From Salminus brasiliensis (Eukaryota; Chordata; Actinopteri; Characiformes; Bryconidae), in NCBI RefSeq assembly GCF_030463535.1, contig NC_132881.1, positions 4,005,526 through 4,069,525 of the forward strand: a stretch of 64,000 nucleotides of DNA, given 5' to 3'. The translations under genes were made by a program, and so were the position numbers. The notes beneath the pieces are model-generated. The model saw nothing but the letters and a program-made list of their open reading frames with translations. It had not been told where the DNA came from and did no database searches. This document shows, one piece after another, positions 1 to 9,376 of the stretch; positions within the stretch are counted from its first letter, which is position 1; each line of letters starts with the position of its first letter.

Positions 1-717
1 GAATAGCTTTATTGGGCTGGTATTACATGTTACGATAGCTTGAGTTAGGGAGGTGTGGGTTCAAGGACTTACTCTTAGAGTTAAACTGCTGTTACTGTCA
101 TTATCCATATTTTATTTACAGAAAAAGACAGAATGCAGGTGCAAGGCAAGTTATTCAACTCTATGAAGCTTTGAGTATCATAAATACTGTAAAATAAAAA
201 TGCTGCAAAACATTGAGAACCACTTTTCAGTAAGATTACTATTATAATGGGTTAATATTATAATCAACTGGGTTAATATTATAATCAACTATTTAATTTT
301 TAATTTAATAATAACTGTAATTTACTGTAAAACAATATAACAATTCCAATATTTACTTGGGTTTATTTTTTGTTTTTCAATTAATTCAAAGTTTTACTAG
401 ACAAGAGAAGATTTTGCCAAGGAAATCAAAGTGAAAATAACTGTCATACTTGAATTGAATTTCTCCACTAGAAAATTATCTAGTAAAACGTTTCAGCATT
501 ATTGGGGTTGCATTTAGCATGGGGGGGACACACAGATAAGGGAATTTTGACCTGATGCTAGTATTTCATGTTTACCATGTACATATCTGTCAATACCAAC
601 ACATAACATAATGTACAAAATGTGGACATTGTGACTACACAAGTTTAAAAACATATACAAGATATACAAGATATACATTTCGAGTTAAAGTTGATCAGAT
701 GTTTGAAAAAGTTTAAT
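1..717. other. AT-rich non-coding sequence
   Basis: No coding exon is visible here. The stretch is AT-rich, with a short direct duplication of a 'gggttaatattataatcaact' type segment near 248-290. It is presumably intron of the unrecognised + strand gene whose last exons follow, but that is inference from position only. Confidence 0.4.
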
Positions 718-729
718 TTAGCCATTTCT

Positions 730-1355
730 TTTTGCCCAATGAATCAAATGGATATTTGAACAATTAATCAAACAAATATTTGAAAAATGAATCAAATGAA
801 TATTTGAACAATGAATCAAACAAATATCTGAACAATGAATCAAATAAATATTTGAAAAATTAATCAAATCAATATTTGAAAAATTAATCAAATCAATATT
901 TGAAAAATTAATCAAACAAATATCTGAACAATGAATCAAATGAATATTTGAAAAATTAATCAAATCAATATTTGAACAATAAATCAAGCACATATTTAAA
1001 CAATGAATCAAATTAATTTTTGAACAATGAGTCAAACGAATATCTGAACAAAGAATCAAACATATATTTGAACAATGAATCAAACGGATATTTTAACAAT
1101 AAATCATAGCTGCAAAGACTGCTGAAAAAGTGAACCAAATTAATATTTGAACAATGAATCAAACAAATATCTGAACAATGAATCAAATGAATATTTGAAC
1201 AATGAATCAAACAAATATTTGAACAATAAATTAAGCACATATTTAAACAATGAATCAAATTAATTTTTGAACAATGAGTCAAACGAATATCTGAACAAAG
1301 AATCAAACATATATTTGAACAATGAATCAAACGGATATTTTAACAATAAATCATA
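730..1355. repeat. 24-bp minisatellite with a 247-bp higher-order duplication
   Basis: About 25 degenerate copies of a 24-bp unit built on 'caatgaatcaaacaaatatt' run head to tail. Because 24 is a multiple of three, the minus strand stays open and reads as a repeating LIHCSNI-like peptide, which is a by-product of the array and not a gene. The block ending 'gctgaaaaagtgaac' occurs at about 985-1135 and again about 1232-1382, offset 247 bp, so part of the array was later duplicated as a larger unit. Confidence 0.9.
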
Positions 1356-1484
1356 GCTGCAAAGACTGCTGAAAAAGTGAACCTACATGGGTTGATCTTA
1401 ACTGGACACACACGTGTTAAAGCAATAACACACTGCAACAGATGTGAGAGCGTCTCTCAGGTGTTACTTCACCCCCTCCTACAG

Positions 1485-1599
1485 GGCCAGGACTTCTCCT
1501 TTCTGAGGAGAACGAAGGTGTACGAGGAGTGCAGTGCTGCCACTAACCACAAGTGGACAACACAATACGTGGGCGGGAACAAGCTGGCAGTCTGTAACA
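1485..1599 (+). CDS. Penultimate exon of the unrecognised gene
   Basis: A 115-bp exon preceded by a pyrimidine tract (tgttacttcaccccctcctacag) and followed by a strong GTAAGTGCC donor. It encodes about 38 residues from G-Q-D-F to V-C-N and ends in phase 1, leaving one base A that pairs with AA at 1859. An alternative acceptor after 1460 (tctctcag) would lengthen it in the same open frame, which is open back to 1377; the acceptor at 1484 has the better tract. Confidence 0.6.
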
Positions 1600-2119
1600 G
1601 TAAGTGCCTTTCTGGACACGTCCTTCCAGCCCACTCTCTTCCACTTCTGCCATCAGGAGATTATGGTCATCAAGAAGAAGCATTCGTAAAGCCTCTAGTG
1701 AGCGGGCAATGTAATTAGGTGCTCCTAACTTTCCCGCGCTCATTGGCCATTACTGGCTGCACTGAATTTCTGTGCATTTACTGACACTTTTTAAAGAGTA
1801 ATTAAAAATACTGCCAATAATTTTGCATGTGTTACTTCCTGTTTCTTTCATCCTGCAGAATCCAACATCCAGATATCAGGAGCTCCTTCAGCCTATTTCC
1901 CTACAGACCAGGACTGTCTGAAGACTAAGAGTGTCCAAGCACTAGAGAAGTCTGTCACTGACACCTTTGTGGAAGAGCTGAGAAATAACTCTATTGAAGG
2001 CATAGTCACACATACCTGTCTTCTATGTGGATAAAATCAGCACCAAACACAATTTATCTAAAGCGCTACAAGGTCTGGATTACCTTTACCAGAAGATATC
2101 CCATAATGCCAGTGCTTAA
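1485..2119 (+). CDS. 3' end of an unrecognised protein-coding gene (two exons, probable frameshift)
   Basis: Two exons with good splice signals can be joined: 1485-1599 (acceptor ...cctacag, donor GTAAGT) and 1859 onward (acceptor ...tcctgcag). The joined frame is phase consistent and reads FLRRTKVYEECSAATNHKW, a VGGNKLAVCN segment, then KSNIQISGAPSAYFPTDQDC and a helical VTDTFVEELRNN stretch. In that frame it stops at 2032-2034. A second frame takes over at 2012 and runs YVDKISTKHNLSKALQGLDY to a stop at 2117-2119, which looks like the true C-terminus. Upstream exons should lie before 1485 or outside the window. I do not recognise the family. Cysteines spaced through a short C-terminal region would suit a secreted or extracellular domain, but that is a guess. 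The gene is convergent with ccdc172. Confidence 0.6.
1859..2119 (+). CDS. Last exon of the unrecognised gene, frame broken near 2005-2014
   Basis: Starts after ...ttcatcctgcag. The incoming frame gives SNIQISGAPSAYFP and a helix (EKSVTDTFVEELRNN), then THTCLLCG and TAA at 2032. From 2012 the +1 frame reads IPVFYVDK and continues another 28 residues to TAA at 2117. A missing CA in the short cacaca run at 2007-2012 would join both frames. So either this assembly carries a 2-base deletion, or the protein really ends early. The 62-bp minisatellite starts immediately after the distal stop. Confidence 0.6.
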
Positions 2120-2129
2120 TATAGGGATT

Positions 2130-3010
2130 CATGCTGTTAATACAGTATGAATTGGCAGTTTGTGCAGTTCTTAACAGTCTGACTGTAATGAATGTAGATT
2201 TTAATCCAGTATGAATCTACAGCGTGTATTGTTTTCTGTCTGACAGCAATACATGTAGAGTGATTTTAATCCATTATGAATTTACAATGGGAGTAGTTTT
2301 CAATCTGACTGTAATGAGTGCAGAGTGATTTTGATCCAGTATGAATTTAAAGTGTGTATTTTCAGTCTGGCAGTAATACATGTAGAGTGATTTTAATCCA
2401 GTATGAATCTGAAGTGTGTATTTTCAGTCTGGCAGTAATACATGTAGTGATTTTAATCCAGTATGAATCTAAAGTGTGCATTTTCAGTCTGGCAGTAATA
2501 CATGTAGAATAAATTGAATCCAGTATGAATCTACAGTGTTTGTAGTGTTTAGTCTGACTGTAATGAGTGCACAGTGATTTTAATCCAGTATGAATCTGAA
2601 GTGAGTTTTTTTTAGTCTGGCAGTAATACATGTAGAGTGATTTTAATTCAGTGTGAATCTGAAGTGTGTATTTTCAGTCTGGCAGTAATACATGTAGCAT
2701 GATCCAGTATGAATTTACAGCGTTTGCTGTTTAGTCTGACTGCAATGAATGCAGTGATTTTAATCCAGTGTGAATCTGAAGTGTGTGTGGTTTTCAGTCT
2801 AACAGTAATACATGTAGAGTGATTTTAATCCAGTATGAATCCATATTATCCTTTGGATTATATATCCAATTATAATTCCAGCAGTAATAGTTATGGAGTG
2901 ATTTTAATGCAGTATGAATCCACGGTATATACAGTAGTTTTTTACAAACCAACAGCAACTATTTTGAGTTCATTTTAATCCAGCATGAAATGAGTTGTAC
3001 AGTCTGACAG
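2130..3010. repeat. 62-bp minisatellite, about 13 copies
   Basis: A unit containing 'ttttaatccagtatgaatct', 'gtgtattttcagtctggcag' and 'taatacatgtagagtga' recurs roughly every 62 bp, for example near 2200, 2268, 2333, 2396, 2457, 2518, 2583 and 2646. The copies diverge toward the distal end. The array begins about 15 bp after the putative stop of the unrecognised gene, so it would form most of its 3' UTR or immediate flank. Confidence 0.88.
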
Positions 3011-3111
3011 TCAGCAGTAATTGTGGACTGGTCTTCTGGACTATAAATCAACTATTAAGATAATAGCATCAAAAACTCTTGTTAGATCTGTTGTTGTTTT
3101 GAGATCCTGAG

Positions 3112-3335
3112 TTGTGGCCATCCCCAGCGATGCCATCAGTGGCCATAAGTCCAAGAGAGCATAACTGGCCTTTCTTTTTCTGGGTCGGTAAGGTGGTCCT
3201 CCCTCTCGTTCCCATCACCCAGTGCGATGCTAGCCAGTGTTGAGGACTGGTTTGCTGGCATAACAGAAGTGGTAGTCATGCCAAGCTTGAAACTGAATGT
3301 TGTTGTGTCTTGGTGGAAGCACGTCCTAGTCTTCA
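3112..3335 (+). repeat. tRNA-derived SINE-like fragment
   Basis: The stretch from 'gagagcataactggc' to 'cagtgcgatgctagcc' parallels the body of the better preserved SINE at 5985-6180 (gagagcacaattggc ... cagtgtgatgccagcc). The tRNA-like head is degenerate. The assignment rests on this within-window similarity. Confidence 0.5.
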
Positions 3336-3339
3336 CCCT

Positions 3340-5660
3340 TTGTGCTTGGTGACATCATTTGATAGCCAATTCCACCCGCTAGCGAAAACCCCTGCTATTA
3401 GGCAATGACTAAACTGGGGAGAAAATTACCTATTTAAACTACTAATGATCTTGGGGTTTATGCTTGACGGTTTAAATGTCTTCCTAAGACAAATAATTAG
3501 TGAAGAAATAGTGACGGCACCAGTGCGGGAATTCATTTCCAAGCAAACGCAAGAGTTTAAAACGTTTTTTTAAATAATAACTTTTTTTTTTTTAAATACA
3601 TTTTCTCCTAAAATTAAGAACTTTAGGAATTAATAGTTGAATTTCTACACATTATACTGTCATACCTGTGATAGTGGAACATGTTAATATTTCTTTGAGC
3701 CAATCAGATCAGTGTTAGCTGTTTTAGCTGCCCATGTATGTTGTTGTTGTTGTTGTGTTTTGTAATGTTTTCAGTATAATTCTAAAATGTGTAGAGCAGT
3801 AAAACAAATTAAGAAAGAAAGAAACCCTACAACTTAAACATGCCCTCCTTCCATTTATTACAGGGCTTGATTAATTAGGCACAGGCCAACTTGCAGAAGA
3901 TGTAAGCTAGCCTATACAGCTCTGACCATCTGACACAGCCTTTGATCCTTGGGAGAAAAGTCCAGCCGTGCATTCATTCACTCCTTTTATGGTCATTCAT
4001 ATGATCTTTATTCTGTGACAGATGCCCTGTTACACTTTTAAAGGGTTTTTAAAGGATAGCAAAACAGCCATGAGTAACAGTACTGTTACCTTATAGTTTT
4101 GACCTTTTGACATTAAATATGCCTCCAAAATGTACACACATTCAGCCCACTAGTGAAAGCCTATCAAAACAAAATGCAATGGCTACATCGGGGAAAATGG
4201 AAGTGTGACTAAAAAGAAATGCCTATAGGCTAAAAGTAGACAAAAAGCTATGCAGTGGGTAATGCGTTAAAAGCTAACCCAGCCAACCAGCTGCAATCTC
4301 TTCGGCACTGAGAGGATCCATTAATCACACCAGCACTATCTGGTAAAAAAAAGACGAGTTTATATAATATTATATATTAAATATTTAAAAATATATAATA
4401 TTATATGTTAAAAAAATATAATTTTTTTAGCTACCTGCTTCTGGCTGAAGTGTCTTCGTTCATGTTTCCTGTTTTGATATTTTTCTAATATTATTGTGCA
4501 TCACTAAATAAAATTGGATTTTATCTCACCATGGGAGCTACATAGGGTTTAAGATGTTATCTAGTACTAGATGTTATCTAGTACTTAGTACTGTAGTACT
4601 AGTACTTACAATTGTAATGTAATCAATTCCAATCTTTTCGACTAAAAGTATAATCTACTTTAATACCACCACTTCAGGACTTCTGCCCATAACATAATGG
4701 GCCTCGTAACCAGTTAACTGGTTCAAACTTACGTCTGAAAGTGTAGCCCTAATGCTCCTTTTCCCCATCACAAGTAGCCATCATTTATAGAGACCCAGTT
4801 ACTATGCAGTTTATGTGGACAGCCAGAAAATTCAAGCATAAACAGGCTGATAACCTGGAGTTTCCTAATGGTCCCTAATGGTCTAATGGTATCCAACTCC
4901 TATTACAGTTACAAACACTTTATTATTATTTAGTTTATTACAAAAAATAGTCTAGATTCAATTTAGCTCCACCCAAAGGAACTTAACTTTGTTTACAAGC
5001 CAGCAAGCCAACATTCATTAGAAGATGCTACCTGGAAGAGTGTGGACCTATTTGCTTTGAGACTTGATTTGCTTTTAGCAGCAGCAGCAGCACAGAATTC
5101 AGTTTACTGCTCTCTCGTGCTTATTAACTCGTTCAGAACAGTTCCTCCAAGTACATAAGATTCCTACTGTAACAAGTAAATAAGGCTTAGCTGGGTAATT
5201 GGTACAATCCAAAGTCATTAGAAGATGTCTTGCTTCAATTACATGGTTAAAACCAACAGCATAAATGTAAACACTGCTGTTTACAGAGGCACTTCTGATT
5301 ACGGTGAGTATAATGGCTCTAATTGCAGGGGAGGGGAGTTTCTCCAAGAGCGTGACACATCAGTCATGTTTCTTGATGTGATTACACCCCATTAATTACA
5401 CGCAGACAACAGAGAAACAAAGCAATCCAACATCGCGGCGGGTCTCGGCGGGCTCCAGCGGTGCTGGAATAATCCGCCCCATTGGGTGTCAGGGAGCAGC
5501 AGCTGAAACAGAAACTAGAGGCAGCTGGGAGATGGGAGGTAACTAGAGCTATTACTACTACTACTGAAAGAAGCATTCTGCAGGTCAGAGGTGGAAAAGG
5601 CCAGACAGGATGCCTTGTCCAGAGCTAACGTCCCAACAATTATGCACAAAAAGACTAGAG
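3340..5660. other. Intergenic sequence without a supported gene
   Basis: No exon-like segment with splice signals was found. It includes AT-rich tracts near 3570-3600 and 4360-4430 and a short 'gtactagt' repeat near 4560-4610. A GC-rich non-repetitive block at about 5350-5545 stands out against the AT-rich background and could be a conserved non-coding element. The start codons of the longer open frames here are not supported by any protein similarity I recognise. Confidence 0.5.
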
Positions 5661-5670
5661 AAGCAAAACA

Positions 5671-6390
5671 CACCAATCAGCCATAATACTGGTTAGCTGG
5701 TTACAGTGGCACCGGTCAAGCGGTGGATATATTAGGCAGCAAGTGAGCGGTCAGTGCTTGAAGATGACGTGTTGGAAGCAGGTTAAAATGGGCGAAAGTA
5801 AAAGTTGGAGGCACTTTGACAAGAGCCAAACTGTGATGGCTAGACGACTGGAGGGTCAGAACATCTCCAAAGCAAAAATCAGGCTGGTCTTGTGGGGTGT
5901 TCCCGGTATACAGTGGTCACCTACCAAAAGTGCTCCAAGGACATGGTTTCAGAGTCGACTAAGCCTCACGGATTAAGACACTATGCCACTATGACTCGAG
6001 GATCGCTGGTTCGAATCGCGAGTCATCAGCAACAGGAGCCGGAGAGAGCACAATTGGCACAGATGTCTCTCTCTCTCTCCCCACATCACTTCAGTGTGAT
6101 GCCAGCCGGCATGGCGGTGGTGTGTATTACGCGTTACATGTGCTAGGGGATAGGAGGAGTGCTAACGAGTGGGTCTAGAGCTGAGTGCTGAGTGCTGCCA
6201 ACTGGCGCATCCACATGGGCACCACCTTGCTCATGGAGGCACCACCCTCACAACTTGGACAACAGGACTGCTGCTAACGTCTTGTTATTGTATGTTATGT
6301 CTTTCTGTAAAACGGCATGCTAACAAGCTGGCGTACAGAGTGAGCTAAAGTATACTGAAGGTGGTGGTCAGAATAATGCCCACTGTCTGG
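5671..6390 (+). mobile_element. Degenerate, internally deleted Tc1-like transposon with a nested SINE
   Basis: Begins with the Tc1-type terminal sequence 'caccaatcagccataatact', then the usual leader and a decayed transposase N-terminus: residues resembling HFDKSQTVMARRLEGQNISK and, in a shifted frame, MGCSRYTVV, the helix-turn-helix region of Tc1 transposases. The segment is frameshifted and lacks the DDE catalytic region. A SINE interrupts it at about 5985-6180. After it, 'cacaacttggacaacagg ... ctgctgctaacgtctt' resembles the distal part of the same family. Non-functional. Confidence 0.75.
5985..6180 (+). repeat. tRNA-derived SINE nested in a Tc1 remnant
   Basis: The head has an RNA polymerase III B-box-like motif, 'ggttcgaatcg', at about 6009. 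It is followed by a body with gagagcacaattggcac, a CT run, and 'cagtgtgatgccagccgg'. Sequences on both sides belong to a Tc1-like element, so the SINE probably inserted there. Related copies are at about 3112, 49480 and 57190. Confidence 0.7.
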
Positions 6391-7580
6391 TTGATTGTGG
6401 TGGGCCAGTGGGAGACCACAGTGCAAAAAGGTTGTTTAGCACAAATCACAATCAACCAGAAACTAAAGGAACATTTAGCATATTACCCAGGACAAGCTCC
6501 ATCATTTTCTTTTAAAAATGTTAAAATCTGATAGATCAATTGCTTGCTGGGCTGCCAGAGGAGCTAGACTTTTAGATTTTTTAAAAGGTTCTTTAAGCAA
6601 CGCCATAGAAGAACCACTTTTGGCATCACACAAGAGTGTGGACAGGGGCTCTGGATCAGCCCTTCCTGCAGTTTTCTCTTCTTTCAAGACATTTCCATCC
6701 TCTCTAAAGCCCGAGGAATGCCGGTGCTACGCCTCTGCCGGGCTACTTTCTTGCGTATTCTGCAAAGCGTCCGCCACCTCCCTCCTCATCTAATGAAACC
6801 TGGCCAAGCTGAACAGTGTCCAAGCAATTATCCAGCAGAGAAGCAGGTGGCAGAAGGCAGAACAGAGCAATGGACTTCATAAGTATTCAGAACAGGCATT
6901 TATATTGGAAGTCTGCAAATCAGCAGGTTGGTTGTCTGAACAGATTAGGCTTGGCCCCGCACTAAATTACAAATCATTGTGGACTGTCCACTGGAAAATC
7001 AATGCTAATTTAGTCCAAATCATCAGCGACAGACAGACAAAAAAAACACGCGATTCAAGTACAAATTTATCCCATTAATTGACTCAAATCTGATGAAACG
7101 CAAATTATGAAAGTGAGCTCTGTCTTTTGTAATGACACGTTTTCCCTAGAGGAGCGTGGTACCCCTATAAAATTTAACCACACGCTTCTGCTGGCCGCAA
7201 TTCCCGGGAGAACAAAGGCTGGTAGGATGAACAGCAATTATCAAAATTACCAAAAACCTTTTTTATTTTATTGCCCGAGTGAAACCATCAGTCACTGGCA
7301 GCATTTCATCATTGCACTGCCTTCCTAGATATCGTTGAGCCATTATGGTTCTATCAGAAGAGGCGGCTATCGCACTGGGATGCATGTTTTTGTCGATTAC
7401 TCCCCATCATGTCGGCAGGATTTTGATAAGCCAAATCATTATGACCACTCTCAGATGAAGTGAACAACGAATTTTGCTTACTTAGAGGGGAGAGCCCAGT
7501 ATTGTGAATGACCCAGTATGTTAGTACCTCTTTTTTTTCAGTTCAGTGTATGCAACTGTCTATGTAAAGATCTATTAGAG
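6391..7580. other. Intergenic, largely non-repetitive sequence
   Basis: No gene is supported. The blocks at about 6480-6840 and 7090-7330 have balanced composition and no visible repeat structure, which would suit conserved non-coding DNA, but only an alignment to other fish could show that. The overlapping open frames at 6502-6793 on both strands look incidental. Confidence 0.4.
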
Positions 7581-7589
7581 GGTAAGTGA

Positions 7590-7770
7590 GCAGTTGGTTC
7601 TTCGGCTGTTTGAGAAATGGGCACGCGTGAAGACCTGAGCCACTTTGACACAGGCCAAACAAGGCCACTCTGGCCATTTTAGAAATTTCAGCATTTTCGC
7701 ATGTGGAGGGATCTCCTGGTCCGCAGTGGTGAGTACCTACAGACAGTGGTCCAAGGAGGAACAAATCATG
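7590..7770 (+). mobile_element. Short Tc1-like transposase fragment
   Basis: The segment 'gagccactttgacacaggcc' followed by 'gtgagtacctacagacagtggtccaagg' is the same transposase N-terminal region seen at 5800-5945 and 8410-8550, heavily decayed. No terminal repeats are visible. Non-functional fossil. Confidence 0.55.
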
Positions 7771-8247
7771 ATCCATTACACAGTTTATTAGGTGATAATA
7801 ATACTACAAATCTATTGCGTGTACTGTCATAGAATTATCACTAGATGGCGTGCTCAAGCATCAAAATGCAGTCAAACTGAAGTTCATTTGCATATTTTAC
7901 ACATAAAGAAGGAACTGTTGTTGAAGGAACTGAAACTGTTGTTAATGTTTGAAAAGTTTTTTTTAACAATTTTAGTACAAAAAGAACAATTCTAGTACAG
8001 TTGTGTTGCTCATGTCCAAAACAGGCCTTACTGTATCCGAAACCTCCTTCCAGTTTGCATAAGGCTGCCTGTAAGTGTAAATTGACATCACTGATCTAAT
8101 GGTTACATTTCAGTAGAATCTAAAACAATAACTTACAAAAATCACAACAAACAGCTATAATACTACAGTACAGTAACTGCTGCAATTCGTCCACCTGGAT
8201 GATCCCATGATTGGGATGCCATTAAATAACTACAAATATATACACAC
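7771..8247. other. Intergenic sequence, nothing recognised
   Basis: Mostly AT-rich. The open frame at 7792-7995 shows no recognisable motif and is lysine- and leucine-rich in the way random AT-rich DNA often is. Confidence 0.4.
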
Positions 8248-8770
8248 ACCAATCAGCCATAAAATTTAATGACGGATAAAGAAGTGAAGAACGTTGATTA
8301 TCCGATTACAGTGGAACTTAAAGTCAAAGGGCTGTCATCTACATACTGGGCAGCAAGTAAACAAACAGTCAGTTCTTGAAGATGATGGGTCTGGGAAAAG
8401 GGTAAGCAAGAATCTGAGCCACTTTGACTTTGAGAACCAAACTGCGATGACTAGACGACTGGGTCAGAACATCTCCAAAACATCAAGCATCAGGTCATGT
8501 GGGGTGTTCCTGGTATGTAGTGTACAGTATCTACCAAAAGTCCTCTAAGGAAGGACAACAGGTAAACCCAGAAAGGGTGGCGGGCACCCAAGTTTAACTG
8601 ATGATAAGTGATACATGGATGCCCTGTCTCAAAATGCTGCTACTGCTGTAAGGACCTGTGTGCAAGAGGCCTTCGGAGGTCTTGTGGAGTCCGGGTCAGA
8701 GCTATTTTGTTGGCACGAGGTAGGCCTACACTATACGAGGCGGATGGTTTTAATGTTATGGCTGGTCAGT
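8248..8770 (+). mobile_element. Internally deleted Tc1-like element with both termini
   Basis: Starts 'accaatcagccataaaattt' and ends 'gttttaatgttatggctggt', which are imperfect inverted termini. The first half has the decayed transposase N-terminus (FDFENQTAMTRRLGQNISKT). The remaining 250 bp jump to the 3' end, so the catalytic domain is gone. About 520 bp long, it was a non-autonomous derivative or an old deletion. Confidence 0.75.
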
Positions 8771-9343
8771 AATGTGCAGTAATGTTTCAGACAAATCAGC
8801 TCAGATGCTGCATGTGCTAATACTATGCAAATGAACTCATTTACTCAATTAAGTCAATGTACCCCAATCGTGGAGTCACCCACATTACCAGTAACAGTAA
8901 GGCCTGGTCTTGCTGGTCTTTGCTTGAGACGTGACATGAATGCTCTGAATATGCAGTTCTTTGTGACGTCATACTTTCAGTTTTTGCCTATTTAATCTTT
9001 GTCCACTAGAGGCCAGCATTGCACAGATTTCAAGCCAAGTGATGATCTATAGAAACACTGTCTTAGACAAGTGATTCACAATGGAAGAAACTTACCTTTC
9101 ACTCAAGAACAAGCTAAACTGGCCTGACATTTCATGTGGAAGCGGAAAATGAGCTCGGGCATGAGGGATGAACTGTACCGCATGAACTGGAGTCCTTCGC
9201 TTAAGGGTTTTGTGGACGTTTCATCAAACCAGATAACAAGGCGTCTAGACTGCAGGCCGTAAAACATCAAAACAGAACAGGCTGTCTAGATTGTGTCTGC
9301 TTTCAACATACCTTCAGCAGCACAGGCATCTGTCTGAGGGCAC
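8771..9343. other. Flank of the ccdc172 3' end
   Basis: Follows the ccdc172 stop codon on the minus strand. The terminal exon could continue as 3' UTR to 9312, where AG|GTATGT on the minus strand resembles a splice donor, or it could run further. No clear AATAAA on the minus strand lies close behind the stop, so the transcript end is not defined. Confidence 0.35.
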
Positions 9344-9376
9344 TCATTTCGGCACACTGCCTTTCTGTGATAATTC
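9344..9376 (-). CDS. ccdc172: ccdc172 terminal coding exon 8
   Basis: Acceptor ...ctctctgcag. Ten codons (ELSQKGSVPK) and TGA at 9346-9344. Length and position agree with the short LAQKDLQENK-type tail of the human protein. The short match makes this the least certain exon, but phase, acceptor and total length all fit. Confidence 0.78.
   Translation of the reverse strand, partial: ELSQKGSVPK

Noticed and set aside
718..1330. Minus-strand open frames encoding LIHCSNI-type repeats
   Set aside because: They follow directly from a 24-bp tandem repeat, whose unit length keeps the frame open; there is no start, splice or domain evidence for a protein.
730..1355. A CRISPR array
   Set aside because: The repeats are head to tail without unique spacers and the sequence is from a vertebrate.
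5985..6060. A functional tRNA gene
   Set aside because: Only the B-box region is tRNA-like; the cloverleaf cannot be completed and related SINE bodies follow, so it is a SINE head.
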